The position numbers were made by a program, and so were the translations under genes. The notes beneath the pieces were generated by a model. That model had not been told where the DNA came from. It saw only the letters and a program-made list of their open reading frames with translations, and ran no database searches. From Cyanobium sp. FGCU6 (GTDB lineage Bacteria > Cyanobacteriota > Cyanobacteriia > PCC-6307 > Cyanobiaceae), in the NCBI GenBank assembly GCA_024958655.1, contig JANWUR010000001.1:310001-374000 (forward strand): a DNA stretch of 64,000 nt, read 5' to 3'. This document shows, piece by piece, positions 44,486-53,123 of this stretch; position 1 is the stretch's first letter, and each line of letters begins with the position of its first letter.

Positions 44486-44808
44486 ACGACGCCCTGCTGA
44501 GCCTGCTGCAACGGCTGGCGGCCTTCGACCCGGCGCCGCTGTTCGTGCTGTCCCTGATCCCCTACCTGGCCTTCCTCTGGTGGGCGCGGCAGGTGCGGGC
44601 CTTCCCGCGGCTGGCCCTGCGCGGCTTCGAACTCACCCTGGTGTTCGTGGCGGCCACGATCGTGGCGGCGGTGATCGCCCAGAACCGCTATGGCCGTCAG
44701 CTGGCCGACGTGGACCCGCTGCACGGGGGCGCCGAGGCCCTGCTCACCCTCAGCAACGTGCTGGTGATGGTGGGCTTCCTCAGCCGCGAACGCGACCCCC
44801 ATCCGTGA
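44482..44808 (+). CDS. DUF3593 membrane protein
   Basis: A 108-residue protein with three helices (LFVLSLIPYLAFLWWARQV, LTLVFVAATIVAAVIAQ, LTLSNVLVMVGFL). It matches the DUF3593 family, which in cyanobacteria is usually next to DUF2499; both also occur as plant chloroplast proteins. The pairing and four-base overlap suggest a small membrane complex. Its own stop overlaps the GTG of the channel gene (GTGA), so three genes are coupled. Confidence 0.82.
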   Translation: MNDALLSLLQRLAAFDPAPLFVLSLIPYLAFLWWARQVRAFPRLALRGFELTLVFVAATIVAAVIAQNRYGRQLADVDPLHGGAEALLTLSNVLVMVGFLSRERDPHP

Positions 44809-45974
44809 GCCGCCCCTGGGCCCTGGTGGTGCTGACTGCCGCAGGGCTCGGCCCGGTTCTGCTGCCGCCCGCGACTGCCACAGCCGTGCCGACAGACACT
44901 CCGGGCGCCGTTCTCCGCGTGGGGGTGGTGGAGGGTTCGCCTCCCTGCAGCGATCGCCGCGATGGTGTCTGGCAGGGACTGGCCCCTGAGCTCTGGAACC
45001 GGATCGCCAGCCGCGAGTCGCTCGCCTTCCGCCTCAGCGCCTGGCCGTCCACCACCGACGTGCTCGAGGCCACCCGCGCGGGGGTGATCGACGTGGCGGT
45101 GGGCTGCATCAACGTGTCGCCCGAGCGGCTGCTGCGCTACCGCTTCTCGCTGCCGTTCCAGGAAGATGGCCTGGCGGTGCTGGTGCTGCGCACCCCCCTC
45201 GATCTGGGGCGGGCCTTCCTTGGTGCCCTGATCGGCCCGGGCCTGCTCCAGCTGCTGGGCGGCTATCTGCTGGCCACGGCCCTGCTCACCGTCCTCACCT
45301 GGCGGGTCGAGCACTACGGCGAGCGTCCCGAAACCCAGCGAAACGGCAGGCTGCGAACCGGCGGCAAGCTGTTCCAGGTGCTGGCGACCGGTCCGGGCGG
45401 CAACGCGATCGTGGAGACCAACCGGGGCAATGTGATCGTGATCGCCGCTTACCTGGTGCGCATCGTCGCCGCCTCCCTTCTGGTGGGCTTCCTCACCGTG
45501 CGCGTGGTGGACGAAACGCAGGGGCGGGCCCGGGGACGGATCCGCGATCTCACCGATCTGGAGGGTCTGCGGGTGGCGGTACGGCGGGGAAGCATCAGCG
45601 AGACCCTGATCCGCGAGCTCAACCGGGCTGCGCCGCCCGGGCGGGCGATCCGGCCGGTGCCGATCGGGACCATCGTCGAGGCCCTGCCGCTGTTGGATCA
45701 GAACCGCGCCGATGCCTTGCTCGGCGACGAGTTGCAGCTCGCCTGGCTGGTGCGCACCGGCCGCTCCGGAGGCGGGTTGCCGCTGCTGGCGCTGCGGGGG
45801 ATCCGGCCGGAATCCCAGGCCTTCGCCTTCGCCCCCTCCCTGCCGGAAGCCACGGCCGAGCGGATCGACCAGGCGATCAGCTCACTGAAACGCAGCGGCG
45901 TGGTGGGCGAGGTGAGGGCGGCCACGATCCAGCCGCCGGCAACCGCAAGGGATGGGGAAGGTGAACAACGGTGA
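44805..45974 (+). CDS. GluR0-type ionotropic glutamate receptor-like channel
   Basis: A 389-residue protein with GluR0 topology. A signal peptide (residues 1-27) leads to ligand lobe S1 (about 34-130, with GSPPCSDRRDGVWQGLAPEL). Helix M1 spans about 138-167, a pore loop about 186-205, M2 about 208-234, and lobe S2 about 245-371 (DLEGLRVAVRRGSISETLIREL, ALLGDELQLAWLV). GluR0 of Synechocystis has TVGYGD at the filter; here the equivalent place reads LATGPGGN. The domain order argues for an amino-acid-gated channel or receptor. GTG at 44805 overlaps the upstream stop. Confidence 0.7.
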   Translation: MSRPWALVVLTAAGLGPVLLPPATATAVPTDTPGAVLRVGVVEGSPPCSDRRDGVWQGLAPELWNRIASRESLAFRLSAWPSTTDVLEATRAGVIDVAVGCINVSPERLLRYRFSLPFQEDGLAVLVLRTPLDLGRAFLGALIGPGLLQLLGGYLLATALLTVLTWRVEHYGERPETQRNGRLRTGGKLFQVLATGPGGNAIVETNRGNVIVIAAYLVRIVAASLLVGFLTVRVVDETQGRARGRIRDLTDLEGLRVAVRRGSISETLIRELNRAAPPGRAIRPVPIGTIVEALPLLDQNRADALLGDELQLAWLVRTGRSGGGLPLLALRGIRPESQAFAFAPSLPEATAERIDQAISSLKRSGVVGEVRAATIQPPATARDGEGEQR

Positions 45975-46030
45975 ACGAGCCGGCTGGCCCATCGCCACTC
46001 CCCGGAAGATGGGGCGTCGGCTCCCGATTC

Positions 46031-46288
46031 ATGATCGCTCCCCTCCTGGCCCTGGCTCCCGCCACCGTCACCTGGTCGCCGAAGGTGGGCCTGGTGATGA
46101 TCGTCTGCAACGTCATCGCCATCGCCATCGGCAAGGCCACCATCCAGAAGCCCAATGAAGGGCTGAAGCTTCCCAGCGCCAACCTCTTCGGCGGCTTCAG
46201 CCACGGCGCCATGCTCGGCACCACCGCCCTCGGCCACATCCTCGGCATGGGCGCCATCCAGGGCCTTGCTTCCCGCGGCGTTCTCTGA
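46031..46288 (+). CDS. psaK: Photosystem I subunit PsaK
   Basis: An 85-residue thylakoid protein. It has two membrane helices, VGLVMIVCNVIAIAIGKATI and ALGHILGMGAIQGLA, joined by the PsaK loop KPNEGLKLPSANLFGGFSHGA. PsaK sits at the edge of photosystem I and helps attach antenna complexes. ATG 46031 gives the normal processed N-terminus (MIAPLLALAPATVTWSP); a GTG at 45971 would overlap the channel gene. It lies 56 bases after the channel gene. Confidence 0.93.
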   Translation: MIAPLLALAPATVTWSPKVGLVMIVCNVIAIAIGKATIQKPNEGLKLPSANLFGGFSHGAMLGTTALGHILGMGAIQGLASRGVL

Positions 46289-46311
46289 TCCAGAGGTCTC
46301 GCACGCTCCTT

Positions 46312-46345
46312 GGCTCACCTTCTCCCTCGCGGGGGAGAGTGAGCC
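46312..46345. terminator. Strong hairpin between convergent psaK and the oxidoreductase gene
   Basis: GGCTCAC (46312-46318) pairs with GTGAGCC (46339-46345), and inside it TCTCCC pairs with GGGAGA around TCGCGG, with a two-base bulge on one side. There is no T-run, but the position between two stops (46288 and 46355) suggests it ends transcription both ways. Confidence 0.55.
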
Positions 46346-46354
46346 GGCGTGCCG

Positions 46355-47608
46355 TCACCTCCAGCCGAGAAGGTAAGGAACGGCTCGCAGTCCATAGCGC
46401 TCGAACCGGTAAGCGAACAGCAGGGCCGAGAGGTCTTCCGCTGTGCAAGTCTCCAGACCCTGCAGCAGGGCGTTGAGGCGCCTGTCGGCGGCAGGGCTGC
46501 GAAGTCCGAGCCAGGTGCGACGGGCCAGACGGCCGCTGAGACTCCAGCGCCATCCCAGGGCCCGGCGCAGATCGGCCGGGTAGCCACGCAACGCATCCGA
46601 TCCGCCGGCTTGATCGAGGGCGCGAAGCAGGAGCGGTGCCAGCACCCGACTGCTGGTGAGGGCATGGCGGATCCCTTCTCCGCCCAGCAGATTGGCGGTG
46701 CTCACCGCATCGCCCAGGGCCAGCAGGCGGCCACGGCGATGGGGCTCCCGCCGGTGGACGCGGCTGCGGATCAGGCCGCCATGGCGATCCAGCACCCGCA
46801 GCGACTGCCGTTGCTCTGCCGTGAACAGTCGCTCCAGCACGGAGCGCAGTTCCGCGGCCAGCGGCCGTTGCGCCCGCCCACCATCCGCCAGACGGCAGAC
46901 ACCGATCTTCAGCCGGCCGGGCTGCATGGGGAAGACCCAGCCGTAGCCCTGCCCCACCCAGTCGCTGCCAAGGCAGAAGGCGAGCTGATCAGCCCAGTCC
47001 TGCCAGAGGTTCGGGGGCGCCTCCACCAGCCACTCGCAGCCCACGCCGCTCACCAGGGGATCCCGGCCGGCCGGTGCCTCACCGATCAGGGCCCGCTGCT
47101 GGCCGGTGGCATCCACCACCCACTCGCTCACAACGTCCAGCACGGCGCCGCTGCGGTCCCGCAGGCGGGTGCGTAAGCCCTGTCCCTCGGGCCTGCAAGC
47201 GATCGCGCGCAGGCCCAGAGTCAGCCGTCCTCCCCACGCCTGGCACTCCTGGACCAACCAGCGACGCAGGGCTGCGAAGTCGAGCACCACACCCATGGTG
47301 CCGCTGCCCCGCCATTGCCGCCGGCGCTCCCCCGGGCCGATCAGCTGCCACTGGCTCCAGCGGGCCGCCGCCACCCGAGCGGGAAGTCCGAAGCGATCCA
47401 TCGTGGCCAGCGGCAAGGCCGCACTGCTGAAGGCCGCGTGGGAGAGATCGGTCAGCTGGTCCACCAGCAGCACATCCACGTCGGCCATCGCCAGCTGACG
47501 AGCCAGGTCGGCACCCGCCGGGCCGGCGCCCACCACCAGCACCCGGCAGTCGAGGCGGGAGGGGAGGGTACAGCTGGGACTGGCGGGAAAGGGGGAGGCC
47601 TCCGGCAA
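46355..47608 (-). CDS. FAD-dependent oxidoreductase, geranylgeranyl-reductase-like
   Basis: A 417-residue flavoprotein of the PHBH/GGR-like class. The N-terminal Rossmann motif is VLVVGAGPAGADLARQLAMADVDVLLVDQ. GYGWVFPMQPGRLKIGV is the GGR-type middle motif, and LALGDAVSTANLLGGEGIRHALTSSRV is the second FAD-binding block. It starts six bases after dxs, the entry enzyme of isoprenoid synthesis, which supports work on an isoprenoid or pigment; however chlP itself is not this length variant, so the substrate remains unknown. Confidence 0.8.
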   Translation of the reverse strand: MPEASPFPASPSCTLPSRLDCRVLVVGAGPAGADLARQLAMADVDVLLVDQLTDLSHAAFSSAALPLATMDRFGLPARVAAARWSQWQLIGPGERRRQWRGSGTMGVVLDFAALRRWLVQECQAWGGRLTLGLRAIACRPEGQGLRTRLRDRSGAVLDVVSEWVVDATGQQRALIGEAPAGRDPLVSGVGCEWLVEAPPNLWQDWADQLAFCLGSDWVGQGYGWVFPMQPGRLKIGVCRLADGGRAQRPLAAELRSVLERLFTAEQRQSLRVLDRHGGLIRSRVHRREPHRRGRLLALGDAVSTANLLGGEGIRHALTSSRVLAPLLLRALDQAGGSDALRGYPADLRRALGWRWSLSGRLARRTWLGLRSPAADRRLNALLQGLETCTAEDLSALLFAYRFERYGLRAVPYLLGWR

Positions 47609-47614
47609 GGGGCC

Positions 47615-49534
47615 TCAGACGGCGAGGGCCCGTTGCGGCTGAAGCCCGGCGCTGCGACCGAAGCGCTCAAGGATGCGGTCGGCCATCTGGGCCGGGGTGA
47701 GGCCCAGGCTCTGCTTGCTCTGCTCGGGACTGGCGTGATCGACCAGCAGATCGGGGATGCCCAGCCGCAGGACCGGCACCAGCACCTCGTGATCCACCAG
47801 GGTTTCCACCACGGCGGCACCGAAACCGCCGGCCAGGGCACCCTCCTCCATGGTCACCACCCGGCCGATGCGGCGGGCCAGCGGAAGGATCAGTGCCTCA
47901 TCCAGGGGCCGCAGGAAGCGGGCGTTGACCACAGCAGCCCGCAGACCCTTCTCCTGCAGCAGCCCGGCGGTGGCCAGGGCTGGCATCACCATCGAGCCGT
48001 AGGCCACGATCAGCAGGTCGTCGCCGTCGGTGAGCTGCTCGCCCCGGCCGATCTCCAGGGGCTGCCAGCCCTCCTCCATCAGCGGCACGCCTTCACCTTC
48101 ACCGCGGGGGAAGCGGATGGCACAGGGGCCGTCGTGGGCGATCGCCGTGACGAGCATGCGCTGGAGCTCGGCCTCGTCCTTCGGCGCCATCACGGTGAAG
48201 TTCGGCACCGCCCGCAGATAGCTGATGTCGTACTGGCCCTGGTGGGTGGGGCCATCAGCCCCCACGATCCCGGCCCGGTCGAGCACGAAGGTGACCGGCA
48301 GATTCTGAATGCCCACGTCGTGGATCAGCTGGTCGTAGGCCCGCTGCAGGAAGGTGCTGTAGATCGCCACCACCGGGCGCAGACCCTCGCAGGCCATGCC
48401 CGCCGCCATGGTGACGGCGTGCTGCTCGGCGATGCCCACATCGAAGTACTGCTTCGGCAGGGCTTTCTCCAGCAGGTCGAGACCGGTGCCGGTGGCCATG
48501 GCGGCGGTGATGCCCACCACCTTTGGATCCTGCTCGCAGATCTTGACCAGGGTCTGGCCGAAAACCTTGCTCCAGCTGGGGGGCTTGGGCTTGCTGGAGG
48601 GGTAGGCCTTGCCCGTGGCGAGGTCGAAGGCCGACTGGGCGTGGTAGCCCACCTGATCGGCCTCGGCGTAGGGATAGCCCTTGCCCTTGGTGGTGGCCAC
48701 GTGCACCAGCACCGGCCCCTCTTCGCGGTGGGCCGCCTGGAACGTGCGCACCATCGCCGGGATGTCGTGGCCGTCGATCGGGCCCATGTAGGTGAAGCCC
48801 AGCTCCTCGAACACGGCGCCCACCTTGGGCACCGCCAGACGCTTCATGCTCTCCTTGAGGGTCTTGAGCTCGGGGGGGAGCTCGCCATGCAGGAAAGGCA
48901 GGTGCTTCACCGCTTCCTCGGCACTGCCGGAGAGGAACTGCACGGGCTTGCTCAGCCGCATGCGGTTGAGATGGGTGGAGAGGGCTCCCACCGGCGGGCT
49001 GATCGACATGTCGTTGTCGTTCAGCACCACCAGCAGCCTGGTGTGCGGCAGGTGGCCGGCATGGTTGATCGCCTCGAGGGCCATGCCGCCGGTGAGGGCG
49101 CCGTCGCCGATCACGGCGACGCAATGGAAGTCTTCGCCGCGGGCGTCGCGGGCCAGGGCCATGCCCAGGGCCGCTGAAATGCTGGTGGAGGCGTGGCCGG
49201 CGCCGAAGTGATCGAAGCGGCTCTCGCAGCGCTTGAGATAGCCAGCCACGCCGCCCTTCTGCCGGAGGGTGTCGAAGTCCTTCCAGCGGCCGGTGACGAG
49301 CTTGTGGGGGTAGGCCTGGTGGCCCACATCCCACACCACCCGGTCGCGGTCGAGATCGAGGGTTTGGTAGAGGGCGAGGGTGAGCTCCACCACTCCCAGT
49401 CCGGGCCCCAGGTGGCCGCCGCTGGTGGACACCACCTCAAGGTGACGTTCGCGGATCTGGCGGGCGATCGACTCGAGCTCGGCGGTGCTCAGGCCATGCA
49501 GCTGGTTCGGGTGGGTCAGCTCACTCAGATGCAT
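47615..49534 (-). CDS. dxs: 1-deoxy-D-xylulose-5-phosphate synthase
   Basis: ThDP enzyme that condenses pyruvate and glyceraldehyde-3-phosphate in the first step of the MEP pathway, feeding carotenoids, phytol and quinones. The 639-residue protein has the ThDP motif [18 protein letters not shown] with [12 protein letters not shown], the transketolase middle domain ([21 protein letters not shown]) and a complete C-terminal domain. [23 protein letters not shown] at the N-terminus fixes the start at 49534. It is followed by the oxidoreductase gene after six bases. Confidence 0.97.
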   Translation of the reverse strand: MHLSELTHPNQLHGLSTAELESIARQIRERHLEVVSTSGGHLGPGLGVVELTLALYQTLDLDRDRVVWDVGHQAYPHKLVTGRWKDFDTLRQKGGVAGYLKRCESRFDHFGAGHASTSISAALGMALARDARGEDFHCVAVIGDGALTGGMALEAINHAGHLPHTRLLVVLNDNDMSISPPVGALSTHLNRMRLSKPVQFLSGSAEEAVKHLPFLHGELPPELKTLKESMKRLAVPKVGAVFEELGFTYMGPIDGHDIPAMVRTFQAAHREEGPVLVHVATTKGKGYPYAEADQVGYHAQSAFDLATGKAYPSSKPKPPSWSKVFGQTLVKICEQDPKVVGITAAMATGTGLDLLEKALPKQYFDVGIAEQHAVTMAAGMACEGLRPVVAIYSTFLQRAYDQLIHDVGIQNLPVTFVLDRAGIVGADGPTHQGQYDISYLRAVPNFTVMAPKDEAELQRMLVTAIAHDGPCAIRFPRGEGEGVPLMEEGWQPLEIGRGEQLTDGDDLLIVAYGSMVMPALATAGLLQEKGLRAAVVNARFLRPLDEALILPLARRIGRVVTMEEGALAGGFGAAVVETLVDHEVLVPVLRLGIPDLLVDHASPEQSKQSLGLTPAQMADRILERFGRSAGLQPQRALAV

Positions 49535-49649
49535 GCCCGTTTCGGCTCTGAAGAGGCCAATCTACGGCGTGTGTCCCGGCGAACGGCGGCAAGGGCGACC
49601 ATTCCGCCGCTGCACACGGGTTGCGAGAGTGGGTCAACGACGTGTGGCC

Positions 49650-51260
49650 ATGAGTCAGGACGACCGCATCCACCCATGCCCCGTGGCCAGCCCCTACCTG
49701 CAGCGCATCCTGCGGGCGCGGGTGTACGACGTGGCGATCGAGTCGCCCCTCGATCCGGCCCCCAACCTCTCCCGCCGCCTGGGCAACCGCGTGCTGCTCA
49801 AGCGCGAGGACCTGCAGCCGGTGTTCAGCTTCAAGCTGCGCGGCGCCTACAATCGCATGGTCGGCCTGGCGCCGGAGGAGCTGCGCCGGGGCGTGATCGC
49901 CGCCAGCGCCGGCAACCACGCCCAGGGGGTGGCCCTGGCGGCCCAGAAGCTGGGCTGCACGGCGGTGATCGTGATGCCCGTCACCACGCCGGCGATGAAG
50001 GTGCGGGCGGTGGCCGCCCGCGGCGCCGAGGTGGTGCTCCATGGCGACACCTACGACGAGGCCCAGGCCGAGGCCCGGCGGCTGGAGCAGGCCCGCGGTC
50101 TCACCTTCATTCACCCCTTCGATGATCCCGACGTGATCGCCGGCCAGGGCACCATCGCCCTGGAGATCCTGCGCCAGTGCTCGGAGCCGCCCCATGCCAT
50201 CTATGTGGCGGTGGGGGGCGGCGGCCTGATCGCCGGCATCGCCGCCTACGTGAAGAGCCTCTGGCCCGAGGTGGAGGTGGTGGGGGTGGAGCCGGTGGAT
50301 GCCGATGCCATGACCCGCTCGCTGGCGGCCGGCGAGCGGGTGAGGTTGGAGCAGGTGGGCCTGTTCGCCGATGGCGTCGCCGTGCGCCAGGTGGGCGAAC
50401 TCACCTTCGAACTGGCCCGGCGGCACGTGGATCGCATGGTCACCGTGGACACCGACGCCATCTGCGCGGCGATCAAGGACGTGTTCGAGGACACCCGCTC
50501 GATCCTCGAACCGGCCGGCGCCCTGGCGGTGGCCGGCATGAAGCAGGACGTGCAGGCCAGGGGACTGCGCGACCGCACGCTGGTGGCGGTGGCCTGCGGC
50601 GCGAACATGAACTTCGATCGGCTGCTGTTCGTGGCCGAGCGGGCCGAACTCGGCGAAGACCGCGAAGCCCTGCTGGCGGTGGAGATCCCGGAGGAACCCG
50701 GCAGCCTGCGGCGCTTCTGCGATCTGCTTGGCCAGCGCAGCCTCACGGAGTTCAGCTACCGGCTGGCGGACCCGCGGCTGGCCCACATCTTCGTGGGCGT
50801 GCAGATCAGCGGCCGCGACGACACCGCCCGGCTGATGGCCGACCTGCAGGCCGGCGGCTTCCCCTGCCTCGACCTCTCCGGCAATGAACTGGCCAAGCTC
50901 CACCTCTGCCACATGGTGGGGGGCCGCCTGCCGGCCAGTGCCGGCGCCGCCCTGGAGCAGGGGGAGGAGCGGCTCTACCGCTTCGAGTTCCCGGAGCGCC
51001 CCGGGGCCCTGATGGCCTTCGTGAGCGCCCTGCACCCCAACTGGAACATCAGCATCTTCCACTACCGCAACCACGGGGCCGACGTGGGGCGGATCGTGGT
51101 GGGGGTCCAGGTGCCGCCCGCCGAGATCGACGACTGGCGGGCCTTCCTCGCGGAGCTGCCCTATCAGTGGTGCGAGGAGACCGACAACCCCGCCTACCGG
51201 CTGTTCCTCGGCCAGATGGACCCTTCCCTGCCGGCCATCACCGCGCTGGTGTCGGCCTGA
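49650..51260 (+). CDS. ilvA: Threonine ammonia-lyase, biosynthetic
   Basis: Converts threonine to 2-oxobutanoate, the committed step to isoleucine. The 536-residue protein has the PLP lysine in VFSFKLRGAYNRM, ASAGNHAQGVALAA, the phosphate-binding VGGGGLIAGIAAYVK and a regulatory C-terminal half with two ACT-like repeats (EIPEEPGSLRRFCDLLGQRS and EFPERPGALMAFVSALHP), indicating feedback control by isoleucine and valine. ATG 49650 matches family length. It diverges from dxs with 115 bases between starts. Confidence 0.96.
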   Translation: MSQDDRIHPCPVASPYLQRILRARVYDVAIESPLDPAPNLSRRLGNRVLLKREDLQPVFSFKLRGAYNRMVGLAPEELRRGVIAASAGNHAQGVALAAQKLGCTAVIVMPVTTPAMKVRAVAARGAEVVLHGDTYDEAQAEARRLEQARGLTFIHPFDDPDVIAGQGTIALEILRQCSEPPHAIYVAVGGGGLIAGIAAYVKSLWPEVEVVGVEPVDADAMTRSLAAGERVRLEQVGLFADGVAVRQVGELTFELARRHVDRMVTVDTDAICAAIKDVFEDTRSILEPAGALAVAGMKQDVQARGLRDRTLVAVACGANMNFDRLLFVAERAELGEDREALLAVEIPEEPGSLRRFCDLLGQRSLTEFSYRLADPRLAHIFVGVQISGRDDTARLMADLQAGGFPCLDLSGNELAKLHLCHMVGGRLPASAGAALEQGEERLYRFEFPERPGALMAFVSALHPNWNISIFHYRNHGADVGRIVVGVQVPPAEIDDWRAFLAELPYQWCEETDNPAYRLFLGQMDPSLPAITALVSA

Positions 51261-51303
51261 GGACTGCGATACCTTGCCCTTTGCCTCTCGGCGGCATCCG
51301 GCC

Positions 51304-51861
51304 ATGTCCAGCCCCGATCCAGCGGAAGCCGATCCCGCCGGCGGCGCGGCGGCCCTGCCGGCGATGGCCGGCCTCTCGCTGCCGGCGCGCATGGAGGCGA
51401 TCCTCTATCTCAAGGGCCGGCCCCTGGGGCTGGGCGAGCTGGCGGAGATCGCCGGCATCGATCGGGAACAGGCGGAGGTGGGCCTGATCACCCTGATGGC
51501 CGACTACGCGCATCGCGACACAGCCCTGGAGATCCGCCAGGAGGGCCAGACCTACAGCCTGCAGCTGCGCGAGAGCCTGGGGGATCTGGTGCAGAACCTG
51601 CTGCCGGTGGATCTGTCCACCGCCACCCTGCGCACCCTCGCCACCATCGCCCTCAAGCGCCGGATCCTGCAGTCGGAGCTGGTGGAGCTGCGCGGTTCGG
51701 GCGCCTACGACCACATCAAGGAGCTCCTGGCCCAGAACTTCATCGAGCGCAAGCGCCAGAGCGAGGGACGCTCCTACTGGCTGAGCCTGAGCGAGAAGTT
51801 TCATCGCACCTTCGCCGTTCAGGCCGACGACCTGCCGAATCCCGGGCGTCGGGCGGCCTGA
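51304..51861 (+). CDS. scpB: Segregation and condensation protein ScpB
   Basis: ScpB dimers join ScpA and SMC in chromosome segregation. The 185-residue protein has two winged-helix domains: LPARMEAILYLKGRPLGLGELAEIAG and ATLRTLATIALKRRILQSELVELRGSGAYDHIKELL, the most conserved ScpB segment. The first ATG at 51304 was chosen; an upstream ATG at 51274 would add ten residues. It follows ilvA by 43 bases. Confidence 0.92.
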   Translation: MSSPDPAEADPAGGAAALPAMAGLSLPARMEAILYLKGRPLGLGELAEIAGIDREQAEVGLITLMADYAHRDTALEIRQEGQTYSLQLRESLGDLVQNLLPVDLSTATLRTLATIALKRRILQSELVELRGSGAYDHIKELLAQNFIERKRQSEGRSYWLSLSEKFHRTFAVQADDLPNPGRRAA

Positions 51862-51920
51862 GCCGGGTGCCTCCTGCATAGAGTCGGTAGGTCTGTCCTC
51901 TGCCGGATCCGGCATCGTCC

Positions 51921-52211
51921 ATGGCCATCGTCGCCTTCCTGCTTCAGGTGCTGGCCCAGACCCTGAGCATCTACCTGCTGGTGCTGCTGGTGCGGGTGCT
52001 GCTGAGCTGGTTCCCCAACCTCGACTGGAGCAACCCGCTCCTTTCGGGCGTGAGTGCGATCACCGATCCTTATCTCAATGCCTTCCGCGGCCTGATCCCC
52101 CCGGTGGGCGGCCTGGATCTCTCGGCGCTTGTGGCCTTTCTGGCCCTGCAACTCACCCAGAGCCTGCTGACCGGCGCCAGTGCCAGCCTTATGGCCGGCG
52201 TGGCCTACTGA
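51921..52211 (+). CDS. YggT family membrane protein (Ycf19-like)
   Basis: A 96-residue protein with two hydrophobic helices: LSIYLLVLLVRVLLSWFPNL and LVAFLALQLTQSLL. The motif RVLLSWFPNLDWSNPLLSGVSAITDPYLNAFRGLIPPVGGLDLS is the YggT/Ycf19 signature. The family works in membrane organisation and, in plastids, thylakoid or nucleoid arrangement; in cyanobacteria the function is not settled. Its last seven bases overlap the end of the opposing gene. Confidence 0.88.
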   Translation: MAIVAFLLQVLAQTLSIYLLVLLVRVLLSWFPNLDWSNPLLSGVSAITDPYLNAFRGLIPPVGGLDLSALVAFLALQLTQSLLTGASASLMAGVAY

Positions 52212-52738
52212 AGAGGCTCCAGGGGAGCAGGGGCGAGGGCCTGCTCCAGCGGCAGCAGTTCCTCCCCCTCCGCCGCGCGCGTGCGCACCGGTGAGGAAAA
52301 GCCCCGGGCGCGGGCCTTGCTGATCCGGAACGGGCCGGGGGTGCCGGCGGGCACCGCCAGCCGCAGGGCGAAGGCCGAGCGGCCGGGCGGCACATCGCCG
52401 ATGCTGCCGACGCGGCTGCGGTTGGGCAGGACCGGCTCGCCACTGGCATCAAGGATCAGGGCGAACACGTCGGTGTCGACCACCGGCCGGCGACCCGGGT
52501 TCTCCACCACTCCGCGGAGGGCGAAGCAGCTGGCTCCCCCCGGTCCCCGGCGCCCCTCCTGGCTGCCCACATCGCTGGCGGGGCAGGGTTCCAGCCGCAC
52601 GTCACTCACGGTGAGAGTGGCGGCCCGGGCCTGGAGGGGGTGACCGAGCAGCAGCAGCAGGCTGCAGACGACCCCTGCGAAGGTGCGCCCCAGGCCTGAC
52701 GCCCACCGATCCACACGCTTCCTCTGCACCTGGATCAC
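52205..52738 (-). CDS. Conserved secreted protein of unknown function
   Basis: A 177-residue protein with a signal peptide (LGRTFAGVVCSLLLLLGHPLQARA). The mature part begins ATLTVSDVRLEPCPASD and contains RGVVENPGRRPVVDTDVFALILDASGEPV and VPPGRSAFALRLAVPAGTPGPF, the rhythm of an immunoglobulin-like FxLYD/DUF beta sandwich. Two cysteines may form a disulfide. No enzyme motif is visible. It overlaps the MazG-like gene by four bases (ATGA). Confidence 0.65.
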   Translation of the reverse strand: MIQVQRKRVDRWASGLGRTFAGVVCSLLLLLGHPLQARAATLTVSDVRLEPCPASDVGSQEGRRGPGGASCFALRGVVENPGRRPVVDTDVFALILDASGEPVLPNRSRVGSIGDVPPGRSAFALRLAVPAGTPGPFRISKARARGFSSPVRTRAAEGEELLPLEQALAPAPLEPLQ

Positions 52739-53064
52739 CGCCGGTCGCCGCTGCCTCCGATCACGTTACGGGCGGCGCGGCTGGCGAGTTTCTCCAGGTT
52801 GGCGGCGGCGACGTCCGCGAGGTCGAGGTCCAGCTCGGTGGCGAGCTGGGCCACGTACCAGAGCACATCGCCCAGCTCCAGCCGCAGGTCATCGCGTACG
52901 GCGTCATCGAAGCGGCCTTCGCCATCGCGCAGCACCTTCTTCACCTTGTCAGCCACCTCGCCGGCCTCCCCGCACAATCCCAGGGTCGGATAGATGGGAT
53001 TGGCGCCTGCATCCGGATAGCGGGCCGTCTCACGCGAACGCTGCTGGTAGGCCCTTAAGTCCAT
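52735..53064 (-). CDS. MazG-like nucleotide pyrophosphohydrolase
   Basis: A 109-residue all-alpha NTP pyrophosphatase of the MazG-related superfamily. The catalytic pattern is LGLCGEAGEVADKVKKVLRDGEG and LRLELGDVLWYVAQLATELDLDL, with the ExxE...ExxD metal ligands. It hydrolyses (d)NTPs to monophosphates and may clean up non-canonical nucleotides. It starts 59 bases from pyk on the opposite strand, and overlaps the secreted protein gene as ATGA. Confidence 0.88.
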   Translation of the reverse strand: MDLRAYQQRSRETARYPDAGANPIYPTLGLCGEAGEVADKVKKVLRDGEGRFDDAVRDDLRLELGDVLWYVAQLATELDLDLADVAAANLEKLASRAARNVIGGSGDRR

Positions 53065-53123
53065 GGGAAGCCGGTGAGGGAAGGCTCCGGATGGTAGTTT
53101 CCGGCCCAGTGCTCGACGCTCCG

